Of a stretch of DNA of 64,000 nucleotides, positions 1-12,900 are shown piece by piece. A program made the translations under genes and the position numbers. The DNA comes from Lumbricus terrestris (lineage: Eukaryota; Annelida; Clitellata; Crassiclitellata; Lumbricidae). How positions within the stretch are numbered: position 1 is the first letter of the stretch; every line of letters starts with the position of its first letter. The DNA lies in assembly GCA_949752735.1 (NCBI GenBank), contig OX457047.1:40798998-40862997 (forward strand), in the 5' to 3' direction. The notes below the pieces were generated by a model, which was not told the origin of the DNA, did not search any database, and saw only the letters and a program-made list of their open reading frames with translations.

Positions 1-65
1 TTTCCTCCGCCCGCACACACTCTGCCTCCTCCGCTTTGTGTCGGCTGCTGCTCCAAGCGAGACCC

Positions 66-79
66 GTTGCCATGGAAAC
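66..79. promoter_or_regulatory. X-box-like RFX site
   Basis: GTTGCCATGGAAAC is one base from the palindromic RFX X-box GTTGCCATGGCAAC. A half-matching GTTGCCATGGGAGAC lies at 1605-1619. Could mark a promoter of the downstream low-complexity gene; chance cannot be excluded. Confidence 0.4.
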
Positions 80-117
80 CCGCGCGAATAAGAGACTATA
101 AAATATATCGTTATATA

Positions 118-180
118 TACACATATATATATATATATATAAATATATATACATATATATATATGTATTTATATATAAAC
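118..180. repeat. AT dinucleotide-rich tract
   Basis: Runs of (AT)n with interruptions. 180-540 is AT-rich with no gene visible. Confidence 0.9.
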
Positions 181-429
181 AAATATTCAACACACAATAA
201 TCATGTGCACAAAGTACATTATATGAAATAAATATTTACCTATATAATATTCGAGTCAACTTGGACAGTAATCATAATTATGAGCACACATACATAAGTT
301 ATGCTTAATATACAATGTTAGAGTATAATATACGTGACTTTGTATACAAGACCACAGCGCTGCGTAAGAGACCAGATACCGATGCTTATAAGACATTATA
401 CGATATACATATATTTATATACATATATT

Positions 430-462
<33 letters not shown>

Positions 463-594
463 GAAATTTTTTATAAACATCGAGGAGTATGTAATGACAG
501 GTATTGGATACGTTCTACTCATATATAACTTACATATATGCATCGCATACATAAATCCATGCATGTACGTACGTACGCACATACATACATAGGC

Positions 595-862
595 TACATA
601 CATACATACATGCATGCATGCATACATACATACATACATACATACATACATACATACATACATACATACATACATACATACATACATACATACATACATA
701 CATACATACATACATACATACATACATACATACACACATACATGCATACATACATACATACATACATACATACATACATACATACATACATACATACATA
801 CATACATACATACATACATACAAACATACATACACACATACATGCATACATACATACATACA
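595..862. repeat. (CATA)n microsatellite
   Basis: About 65 copies of ACAT with rare C and G interruptions. It opens ORFs in several frames on both strands that are not genes. Confidence 0.97.
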
Positions 863-979
863 TCTGTTCATCTGTATATACACGTGCAATGCCGTGCATG
901 TGAGTTTATATGCATTGAGACGATGCATGGAAAGTCGTTTGTCGAATTGATTTTGACTACGAAAATGAACGACAATCAA

Positions 980-1545
<566 letters not shown>

Positions 1546-1785
1546 GAGGGAATTGTTTTTACCTCTGCAAATCTGGCTCTACATGAATGCATCGTAGTCG
1601 TTCAGTTGCCATGGGAGACGAGGAAGATACTGCAGCTGATGGCATCATGAATGCCACGTGAACAATCGAAAGGCGTTGAGCAGCGGGAAGACTATATACT
1701 CCAATTATAGGCCTATTATAGGTATAGAATCTATAGATATACGCTGGAAGCGCATTTAATGGAAACGGTTTTTAATGAATGTGGG

Positions 1786-1816
<31 letters not shown>

Positions 1817-1824
1817 GCGCGTGC

Positions 1825-1860
<36 letters not shown>

Positions 1861-1929
1861 GTATATCTTAAATTATAAAACAGAAAGTTTGCCCTTCCAG
1901 ATGTGTGTGTGTGTGTGTGTGTGTGTGTG

Positions 1930-1996
<67 letters not shown>

Positions 1997-2387
1997 GACT
2001 CTTCGTAACAAAATAGGCTCGGAAATTAAACAGCGTCAGTTTAACAAAATATTTGCAATTGATTCTTACCCAAATTATAAGGCCAACGCAACTATTTTCA
2101 GCTTTTAATTCAATTCAAAACCAGAGTTATTAGAGTTCTAAGACAGATTTCATCAATCACCGCTCAAGCCCGGCTTTAGTAGAGCCTACAGGCCGCATGA
2201 CGTCATACCCGCCCAGTAATAATTTCCGTAGCGCCCCGCAGGGGCAGGTCACGTTTGGCTTTTTCGGGAAGCGGGGTGGGATGGAGGGTTGGCGAAAACC
2301 CGAAAATTTACCGGTCAACGATGGGTACCACAGTGGAGTAGTGTTTAAAATCGTAAATTTCCCGGCGAAGTCGGGTACAAAAGCTAG

Positions 2388-2419
<32 letters not shown>

Positions 2420-2749
2420 AAACGGAACACATGTAGGCAATACAATAATGGAGATAATAATATTATATATTTGCTCAATCGAGTTGTACATTTTAATTTA
2501 TATATCAGGGCTCTAATGAATTTTTAGACCTTCCATTCCCTCTCCTCCGTTCTTCCGATACTCCATGGTAAACATTTCCAGTCGGACGACAACGAAATGA
2601 ACATTTAGAACTACAGTTTCAACAGCACATGATAATATGCTTTCACATCAGTTGCACAAACTCGTGTCGAACTGTTGTACACTTTAAAAACGCTGTTGCA
2701 ATAACGATATTATTATTATAATTATGCCTGAAATTATTTTATGTTGCAG
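1546..2749. other. Intergenic or upstream intron, no gene seen
   Basis: It holds (AT)n runs (1785-1855), a (GT)n run (1903-1995) and a GC-richer patch (2160-2390) without a recognisable frame. It ends in the acceptor of the first exon of the low-complexity gene. Confidence 0.6.
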
Positions 2750-5700
2750 GGATCTCGCGCGGCGACGGTTGGCCGGACGGGATCGGTCTCCTCCTCGATG
2801 GCCGGGGCATTAGGTCCTTCCTTCTCTTCCTCATCCTCATCCTCCTCTTCTTCTTCAGAAACAATCGATTCCCTCGCATGCCCTCCGCAGACCCACAGAT
2901 CAAAGAAATCGCCGACCGCCGCCAACTGCAAGAAACGCCGCCAACAACAAAGACCGAACGATTGCGCCACGAAACGACCGATTAATGCAAGCGACGAGAT
3001 CACGCACGGACCCGAGATCTCGCGCGCCGACGAGATCTCGATCGTCGGCTGCCCCCGCGAGATCTCGAGTGGCGGCGGAGGCGGCTGTGACGTCGCCATC
3101 TTCGGTGTTGTCCTGTGCCCCGAAACGGAAGCGGATATTAGACGACAGGCAACTGTGAGTGGTGGTGGTGGTGGTGGTGGTGGTGGTGGTGACGACGATG
3201 TGGGTGGACGTGACGTCATTGGTGGTCGTGACGTCGTGGGTGGTCGTGATGTTTTGGGTGGTCGTGACGTCGTGGGTGGTCGTGACGTCGTGGGTGGTCG
3301 TGACGTCATTGGTGGTCGTGACGTCGTGGGTGGTCGTGACGTCATGGGTGGTCGTGACGTCGCGGGTGGTCGTGACGTCGCGGTTGGCGACGACTTTGAC
3401 GACGACGCGACGATATCGAACGACGGCAGCGTTTTCCAGCGTCTGTCGTTCGCCAGGGACACCGGATGTGCGATGAAGGAGACGACGGGCTGCGAACTGT
3501 TCGACGACAGAGAATCCCGGCACGGTTTGCCGATAGCAGCCAACTCCTCCCCATCGTCATCATCATCTTCATCCTCCTCATCCTCATCGTCGTTTGGATC
3601 CTCTCCCTCCTCTTCTTCATCGTCATCCTCCTCCTCATCGGCGTCCCCCTCCTCGGTGGACACTGCAACGCCGGCGGCGGCTGCGATGGACGTCGATTGC
3701 CGTGGCTACATGATAGGCGCCCAGATCGACCTACGTCGTCGTGTGCTCGTGAAGGCAGAGGAGGAGGAGGAGAAGGGAGGAGCGAGCGATCGATACGGGA
3801 TCGGTTCCTGTGATGGGGGAGGCGGTGTTGGAGGAGAGAGGGGAGAGAGGGGCGGACGGACGCGGGATGAGAACGAAGGGAATCGAGTGGACGTCAGCCT
3901 GGCACCGTTGACGCTGCTCTGTGGCGGCGGGGGAATGAGGGTGGATGGGGGCGGTGACGGTGGTGGTGGTGGAAGAGGCGAAACGGGATTTGGGAATTGG
4001 AGAGGGTTGGGGAACGGGGATGCGAGAAGAAGAAGATGGGAGGGGAGTATTGATGGTGGAGAGTGTGGAGGGGTCGTTGATGATGCGGCGGTGGTCGTCG
4101 TTGAAAGAGCCGACGAGAAAGCGTGTCGTTCGTTTTGGTCTGCTGGGAGGGGAATGGGAAGGGGTGGAGGCGGGGAGACGGAGGGGGTTGTGGGAAGAAG
4201 TGGGGAGATGGGGTTTAGCGGGTGCTTTGTCGATGGCAGCAGTGGTGGTGGTGGTGGTGGTGGTGGTGGTGGTGGTGGTGGTGGACACGTCGTCAATGAT
4301 AAGCAGTTGGTCTTCGATGCTGGGTTGAGGCGAAGTCAATTGGTTCCCGAAGTGAAGTTAAGGCAGAGCCAACTGGTTCCAGAAGTGGGGTCAAAACAAG
4401 GACAATTGGTTCCAGAAGTAGGAGCAGTTCAAAGTCAGTTGGTTCCGGAATTAAAGAAGCAGAAGCAGAACCAGTTGGAACTGATGAAGTTCCATTTCGT
4501 TCCAGAGATGAAGCCGAGGCAGAGCCAGAAACCAACTTCAGAAGTGGAATCGAAGCAGAATGAACTGGCTCTTGAATCGGGATCGAATCAAAGCCAATTA
4601 GATTCAAACGTTGAGTTGAAACCGAGTCATGCCATTAGGCTGGCTATGGATGGATCGTTGTCCAAAGGCAGCGAGACAAGTCTCCCAACCATTCAGCAAC
4701 CAGTCTCAGCATGGTCCAAGGAATCTGTCTGTTCTGGGACGAACTCCAATGATGCGGATAAGAGTCAAAGAACTCCGTTGGAAATCGGGAGCTGTCCTTT
4801 CCAGAAATATCATTCCCCTAAAGATCGCACCTGCGCAAATACAGAGGGCAAACCCTTACCACCAGGGTAAGATTTTGTTCTGTTGCTATATTACACTACC
4901 ATAAATCACCTAAATCTGTTGCTCAAGATGTGCTTCATGTAAACCCCTGTGTCTGACTTCCTCTGGAACGAGGTAATTGAGGAGAAATTGGGGAGAAGGA
5001 GAGGGAAAGGAACTGGAAGAAGAAAGAAGGAAAGAAAAGAACTAGGACTAAGAAGGATGAGAAAAACAAGAAAGACAAATGAGATAAGTATTATCATTAT
5101 AGGACATAAACTAACGGAGTATATTGAAGTAAAAATTCACAGGGACATTAGTATGGGACCGTATGCAAACCGTATGCCATAGCGTCGCATGTAATAGATA
5201 ACAACTGCCATAATTTATAAGCCCATATGAAAAGCCACACAATAGGTAAGTTCATGTATTGTATACATAGTTATATAACGGTACCCATATATACCGCCTC
5301 TCAGTCGGCTTCCTGAAGAGTCTCTATATAAAATTTATAAATTCTTGAAATGGATGAATAGAGTATTATAAGATGACGATGATCACAATCTTTTTGCTTC
5401 TGTTTTTCTGAAGCAGGAGTGTGCTGCAAGATTCTTTGGACGGCCATTCGTGCGTGAAATCAAATGACGTCATGACTAAGATCGAGTCATGTGGTACGAA
5501 GTCTGAGTTTCCAACAGAAGTCTCAACTAATGGTAATATATAACAAATGGTAATTATATAACATGGATAGAGTAAGTGACCTCGCTTCTGCATGCGCTGG
5601 CAATGCCATGGGGCTGTTACAGTAGTCGAGGGCCTACGCTGACGTCGCTGAGCATACAGAGTGCCCTCACCTCATTTGAGTTTATATCATACGGGAAAAT

Positions 5701-5862
5701 GACGTGTGCAGTAACTGCGCCACTGGTTGCACTCTGCCAGTGCCAGTCCCAAGCCTGGATAAAGGAGTAGGGCGTCGCTAATGGTTTTGTTACCACACAG
5801 TGACGTTAAACTGCAAATACCACCACCACGTGTGCAGTGCAGACAGGTATATATATATATAT

Positions 5863-5894
<32 letters not shown>

Positions 5895-8800
5895 AAGCAA
5901 CTATAGCGTGTACTCACAGATAATTTTTCTGCTATATTATACAGCCCTGATCATTTTGATAGTATACATACAATGCAATGCAATGCATACCCAAATCTGA
6001 AGTTACGTTGATCAGAAGCTTGCGGGCAAATTGGTCACGTATAATTATTATTATGGTAAGATGAGGTATACGTCAATGTAATATAATTATGTATATACGA
6101 CTATTATACGTAGCAGATAATTAATTTATCTAGACACCTTTTTGCAAATTTCTGCTACCATATATAAACGATACAATGTAAATTCATCTGATTTGTCAGA
6201 TGGGTCTAAACTTGAAAATGTAGTTTCGGCAGCTTTCTATGTACCATCCATGAACTCTCATAATGTTTTTAGAATAGCAGATAACTCCTCAATTTATTCT
6301 GCTGAATTAACAGCCATAATTGAAGCGACAAAATGGATTATCCAAAATGAAAATATAAATGAAAATGCAAATAAGTATATTATATAATTATACTGATTCA
6401 TTAAGTGTAGCCACATCTATAAAAGAAAATAAGTCTTGTTCCCGAATTAATTTATTTCTTGAATTTTTAGATTATGTTAATAAACTTAAAAATATTAGTA
6501 TAGTCATAGCATGGATCCCTAGCCATATTGGATTATCTGGAAATGAAATGGCAGATACCCTTGCAAAGAATGGGCAAGAACTAATGGAAATTAATTCAAC
6601 AAATTATCTAGAATTAAAGGAAATCTATTCCTTAATAAGAAAATATGCTGTTGGTTTATGGCAAATTGAATATGATACTGAACGGAAAGGGCGATTTTAT
6701 AAATCTATTCAGCCTTTGGTAACAACTGATATAAAATTCATGGACTCCATCAGGAAAAGAGAAGTTCAAATCACCCGACTTAGGATGGGGCATGTCCTTA
6801 ATAACACTTGGCTGAAGGTGTTGGCAGTGGCGGCGCCAGGGGGGCTGGAGGGGGCTAAGCCCCCCTAGATGCGGCTCAGCCCCCCCCAAAACAAAATGCG
6901 GAAAAGGTCTATAACGGCTTATTTCGTAATAAGAAAACTAGACAATGATCAATGGCATCAAAATCTACTTTGAGAAAGAAGTTAGCGACTTCATTTCTTG
7001 GCCTCAGTCTATGAAAACGGGTGACAAGTTTGCACCCTTACCTTTTGACCATACAACGGAACAGGGTTGTCGAAATTGTCGAAGAAACAACATGGCTCTT
7101 AGACACCTCGTTTCAGATTGAAACCGTTTTATAAGTATTAGACGTATAGAAATAACGAAATCGAATCCATCCATTATTGTGATGCCTTTTTATTGTAAAA
7201 TTTCTGAGTATTTATACTGTGTTGGACACCTTTTATTGTGATAACTTGGATCTCGAGTCTGTGTCCATGGTTGACTTTTTATACGATAGTACTGAATTGC
7301 ACACCATTTTATTGTAAGATTTCTGAATATTAATACTGTGTTAGACACCTTTTATTGTGACAACTTGGATCCCGAGACTGTGTCCATGGTTGACTTTTTA
7401 TACGATAATACTGAATTGCACACCATTGTTTTGTGGAATTTCTGAATAATAATACGGTGTTGGACACCTCTTTTTGTGATAACTTGGAACTCTAGTCAAC
7501 GTGGTTTTTGAGTGCTTGCATATCGGTATATCAAAGACAATAGGGACTTTACATTACCTCACTGCCTGCACCACATAGCTACTCGGGCAGCTATATGTTC
7601 ACACGCACTGTATATAATGCATTGCCTTTCGGCTCAGATGACTGAAATTCTGGGTATCGATGGATCCGATTTGACCAGGGTCTATGACAACAGAGGCCGT
7701 TACCCTGGACAGAAATTTGCTCGGCATATTACAGCATTTAAGAGCTTTTTTCTTTTGAAGTTTTAGAATTTTAATTCGGGGTATGGTACGGCGCTGGCAC
7801 GGCATAGACTTGACGCGGACGCGTTTGAGGACCTCCCATTCTCTTTTGCTACCCTAGTTGGACACCTCTGTTTATGATAATTCGGAACTCAATTTAGGTT
7901 TGCGGCCGGATACACTAAAAATCAAAAACCTCAACAATTGCTGACTTCGTTTAAATAACCCACTCAATCTCAAACTACATCTTGCAATGGAATATTTATT
8001 TGGAGCGCGTTTGTGCCAGTGCACAATTTCTTGTAAAACCCTTCGCACGATTGCAATATGACCGCCCTGGGAAGAAAATGTTCTAGTTGCGTCTCTGGGA
8101 GGGAGGAAGGCTTGGGGCTTCAGCCCCCCCAAACCTGAAATCCTGGCGCCGCCACTGGGTGTTGGGTAAAAGTACAACAGACCTGTGTTCTAAATGCCAA
8201 TTGCCTGAAACAACTGAGCATTTGCTGCTTGCGTGTATAAAGAATGACATATCAACCTTAATACTTAAAAAATGTGAAGAGAAAAAAGTGGAATGCACTG
8301 TTAAAAATATATTGTCTATTCCAGGTATTTATCTTGAAGCTTTTGATATCCTTATGACTATAACTAATAGAAGAATTATATGAGTAGTGTTAATTAAGCA
8401 TAATATCTGAAAATACAATCTGCTAGAACAATGTATCAGCTTTACGTTATTAATGGTCACTATTGTTAGTTGTGATTGATAAAGTGAAACAGTCTTACCA
8501 TTGTTTTGAATAATGTTCCTGGAAATAGATTAATAACTGGCTTATTTGCAATGTGAAATGTATTTGAATTATAATTTTAGCTAGTTTGATTCATTTTAGT
8601 ATTGAGCAAAGATAAACTTAATGTTTAATCAGATTTATAATTTCATTGGATTTGCCTCTATCGTGTTTATTGTTTGTTTGTTTGGGTTTTTTGTGCTGTT
8701 TTTTTTAGTGTGGGGTTGTTTGTTTTTCCCCCAAATAATTCTGTAATAGATGAAACAGACATTGAAAAATTTTGCTCTTGCTATTATTGTTCAATGTTCA

Positions 8801-9636
8801 TGTCTCTAAATGATGGATGAATACTTTGATTTTTATTTTAATGTTGAATATCTAATCCGCCAATAATTTCATTGTTGGTCAATGAATGTTCAAAATTGCT
8901 TGTAAACATGCGATAAATATTTGATGTTAATCTAATTAAGTAACCTAGATGCTGTATTATGTGATCATCATGAAATGTGCAAATGTATAATAATATTGCC
9001 ATCAAACTTCGGAAAAAGGAAACGAAAACAGAGAGAAAAAGGACAAAAACTGCTGAACAGTTGAACAAAAGTGAATAGACATACGTTAAAATCTTTAAAG
9101 ACGTCAACAGCCTTTGTAGCTATAAGATGTCGTTAAACTGCTGATTAATAAAATAAATTCGTCTGATACAACGGGCTATACCTGCAAAGGAAATAATTAT
9201 ACAATACGGTAGCATTTGATACAATACAATGCAAATCTCTTTGATGCAATGCAGTGCAATAGAGCTGCAATTGAAGCAACATAATCCTACAGCAGTTGAT
9301 ACACTACAACGCAACTGTATTTGATAAAATACAACACAACTTATATAGCGCCAGCATATACAAACCAAATAGACGGATTGTCCGACCATCTCCCCCGACG
9401 CCTTTCATCGGGGAAACGAGACTCGAACTGGATGAATGCAGATTGGCTCGCCAGAGGGAGACGGCGTCGACTGAGAACGAGACGACGGGGTCAGCTGAGG
9501 TCAAGGGACTGCGGCGCCACCAAGCGGACGACGACGACGGCGGCTATCTAATTAGATTTGGAGAGCAGTAATTGCGCTAAATTGGAGCATCGCGAGAAAG
9601 ACCAATTAAACGAAACCATCGAGTCCTCTGCGATAT

Positions 9637-9694
<58 letters not shown>

Positions 9695-9933
9695 CCTCGA
9701 TATATATATGTATATATGTAAATATATATATATTCATTATATTCATTGATGCATACACATTATAATATATTGGTGCATGTATTGCACATGCATGGTTAGA
9801 TATGTATACAACTATACATGCATATCATATTTTAGGACGCAACGCAACGCGTTCTGCACAAATGTGTCTCTATCTATATGCTTAAGCCACTGAACCTATA
9901 CAATGTATAGATTGCATCATACATTATTATAGG

Positions 9934-9976
<43 letters not shown>

Positions 9977-12900
9977 CAATTATATATAATTTATGTATAT
10001 ACAATAATTATACATCTGCATTTATGTATGTATGCATGTACATCAAGATATCAGCGCGATTCATGTTTGCCAAAAAATCATGAAAACAGTCGATTGGCAG
10101 AGAAAGTAGAGTCTCTCTCTCTCGTGACTTGAGAATTTCTTCTGCAGAGAGGACACCGAAATATTAATTTCCCTTGAAAAATGGCAACAATCATAAAAAA
10201 TTCTCATCATAAAACGTTTCTCATATAACTCTTGAAGCGTTTGGTGAAAACAAAACTCATCAACAAAGGTGCCTGGGCATGAACAGGTGTACACGTGTCA
10301 AAGAACAATGAAACTCTATCCTACAATATTATTATACAACACGACACAACACAATAGAATTGTGGTTGCAAACTTAAACAGCGCATGTATGTACACTGTA
10401 CAAGCGACCATGCAGGCGATTGAAGTATTTCAGTTTAACGCCCCTGAGTAGTTTATCTGAAGAGGTGCTATATAAATACTAGAATGAATGAATGAATGAA
10501 TGAATGAACGACGTTGTGTGATAGCAAAGATCATTAGCGTCGTCCTCTGTACATAGGCTATATGTACATATATGTACAGATATGTATACATATGTATATA
10601 CATATATATACATATATGTATATATATGTATATACAAATTATACATATATTATATATATATATTTTTATATATATCGGAATCGTCAGAGAAGCGTTGAAA
10701 TATCAGATTGAAAGATGCAGCGACACGATGTGTGTATCGTCGAAGTGGAGATGGAGTCGCATTGAACACAAACGGAAGATGGCGAGATAGTCTGCTGCCT
10801 CGAGAGTCGGGTTGCGGAGGCAGGACTTCTATAATACTACAACAGGTCTTTTATTTGCAGATGCATCGGATGCGGACATCACGAATCGATCATCGTCGGT
10901 TGCAGCGACAGAATCGGATGCGACGAACCGTGACGACATCAGCGGAAGAGCCACGGTGACGAAGATGGAAAAGTCGGAGACAGATGAAGAAGATCCGGTG
11001 AATCCTCCACCGCTTCCACCGGATGATGTCCAGCCCGTGGACGATCAAGACCCCGTGAAATCATCTTCCTCAACGGCGAAGAAATCCTGCAATTCGGTGG
11101 AACCGTTGTGTGGAATGAAAGTATCGTCCAATGAAAACGTCGTCCACTCCGGACGAGCACCCACTTGGCCTGGCTCCTACCCCGCCTTGGGAGCCGAGCT
11201 CGCCCGCAAGCTGAAGCTACCAAAGGAGGGTGCTCTGTCGTCGGAAATGAAGGAGAGGGGTGTCAAGAGGGCAAAGGGAGAGGGCGTTGGTGATACGGTA
11301 GATCGACGATGCAGCGAGAAAACTCACGAGATGGAAAAGTCGACGGTTCCAGTAAGGATAGCGGAAGGACAGAAAACCGGAGAGGCGCAGAAGCTGGCAG
11401 ACGCGCTGAAAATGGCGGACGGAGCGAAAATGGCGGCTGGACACAAGACGTCGGTCGGCCACAGAATGGCGGCTGGACACAAGATGGCGGCTGGGCACAA
11501 AATGGCGGTTGTGGATTCGCGGGATATGACGGACGCACAGAAACTGGCAGAAGTCCTCAAAATGGCGGAGGGAATGAAAACGACCGCTGGCCAGAAACTG
11601 TCGAACGGGCAGAAGATTCTCGAAGGGCAGAAGCTGGTCGAAGCGCTGAAGATGGCGAATGCCAACAAAATGGCGGACGCCAACAAAATGGCGGACGCCC
11701 ACAAAATGGCGGACGGACAGAAGGCGACCTCTGCCGTTCAGAAGATGCCTCCACTGGATGTCGCCAAAACACCGGACGTACCGAAACTGTCGATCCACTA
11801 CAAACCGGCGGCGGAGGGATACCAGATGACGGACCTGTACAAGATGGCGGACGGATACAAGATGGCGGCGGGATTCGGACCGGACAGTGCGCTGGCGACG
11901 ATGACGAACCAGAGTTGGGCGGCAGCGGCCTATCGCTCGATGCTGCTGGCCGCATCCGTTGGGGGCGGCGGTGGAGGACATGGGGCTCTCGATCAGAAGG
12001 GGGTGATGACGGGCGGTGGGTTCTCTCCGGCGGCAGGGCTCCTGCCGACGTGTTACGGGATGAATGCGGCGGCCGCTGCACCCTTCGCCTTCCCGTCGCC
12101 CGCCTTCCCCTTCTACTCGCCCTACTTGTTCATGGGGATCCCGCTGCACCCACTCAGATGCCCTCCCATCTACCCTGACCTCCTACAGCAGCAGCAGCAG
12201 CAGCAGCAGCACTCGCTTCAACAACACCAGCAGCAGCAGTCGTCTGGGGGACGTGACTCCACTGCAACGACGTGTCACCCCGCAACCACTTCCGTCTCCC
12301 TTGGACAATCCACTGGTCCCCACTCATCTTCATCAACATTGTCCTCCACGGCAGGAGGAGGGGGAGGGGGAGGAGTGGGAGGTGGTGGTTCTCGCAAGCG
12401 AAAACTTTCTCACAGCAACCATCATTCAAACCCGGAACCCGCATCCGAGTCGTCGGCACCGTCGTCAAAGAAGCCCTTTCGTGGGGACAAGACCACCACC
12501 ACCACCCCCACCACCCACAACGTCCCTCCTCCTTCGCTGACATCAAAGTGGATGCCACCGCCTCATCTTCCTCCTCCCCCAGGCTACACCACGGGCGGTC
12601 ATCTTCCCGATTCGAACGGACAAAGGGCTTCCCATCAGTACGGGGCAGCAGCGGCGGCAGACGACCCCTCCTCGGCCGGGGCGCCTCGCCGCCCTGGTGG
12701 ACAGCAGTTGTCCCCTTCCGCGGCGGGAGGAGACGGGGGTGTCGCCGCCGCCACACGGGGTAATTACCCGATCAGCCCCTCCTGCCCCTCCTCCTCTTCT
12801 TCCCGCCTCTCGTCTGCGTACGCAATCTTTGCGCGCCAGGTGGCGGCAGCGGCTGCGGCGCATGCGCACAGACTGGCGTCGGACGCGGACGGAGGAGGCG

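Larger units (their letters stand above)
6142..8383 (+). pseudogene. LINE ORF2 C-terminal part with RNase H domain, frameshifted and split by a hAT-like insertion
   Basis: Two blocks, 6142-6868 and 8158-8383, form one retrotransposon reading frame. The first carries an RNase H domain with all four acidic positions visible: DGSK (about 6202), SAELTAI (about 6300), YTDSLSV (about 6390) and GNEMADTLAKN (about 6541), plus the IAWIPSHIGLSG motif. The second carries a zinc-knuckle-like CSKCQLPETTEHLLLAC (8190-8240), followed by a stop. A small frameshift near 6380 separates DGSK/AELT from YTDS, so the copy is dead. Removing 6825-8157 and one 8-bp duplicate restores the frame exactly. RNase H placed before a terminal Cys/His motif fits LINEs of the I/jockey-related group; the exact clade is unproven. 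It is 5' truncated and sits in intron 2 of the low-complexity gene. Confidence 0.85.
8384..10860 (+). other. Rest of intron 2 of the low-complexity gene
   Basis: AT-rich sequence with (AT)n arrays (9640-9690, 9940-9975, 10580-10675), CAATG-type short repeats (9200-9340) and a repeat X piece (10505-10550). No other gene seen. Confidence 0.6.

Noticed and set aside
2734..4339. Long minus-strand ORFs opposite the first low-complexity exon
   Set aside because: Shadows of repetitive coding DNA; the plus strand has splice sites that join with correct phase.
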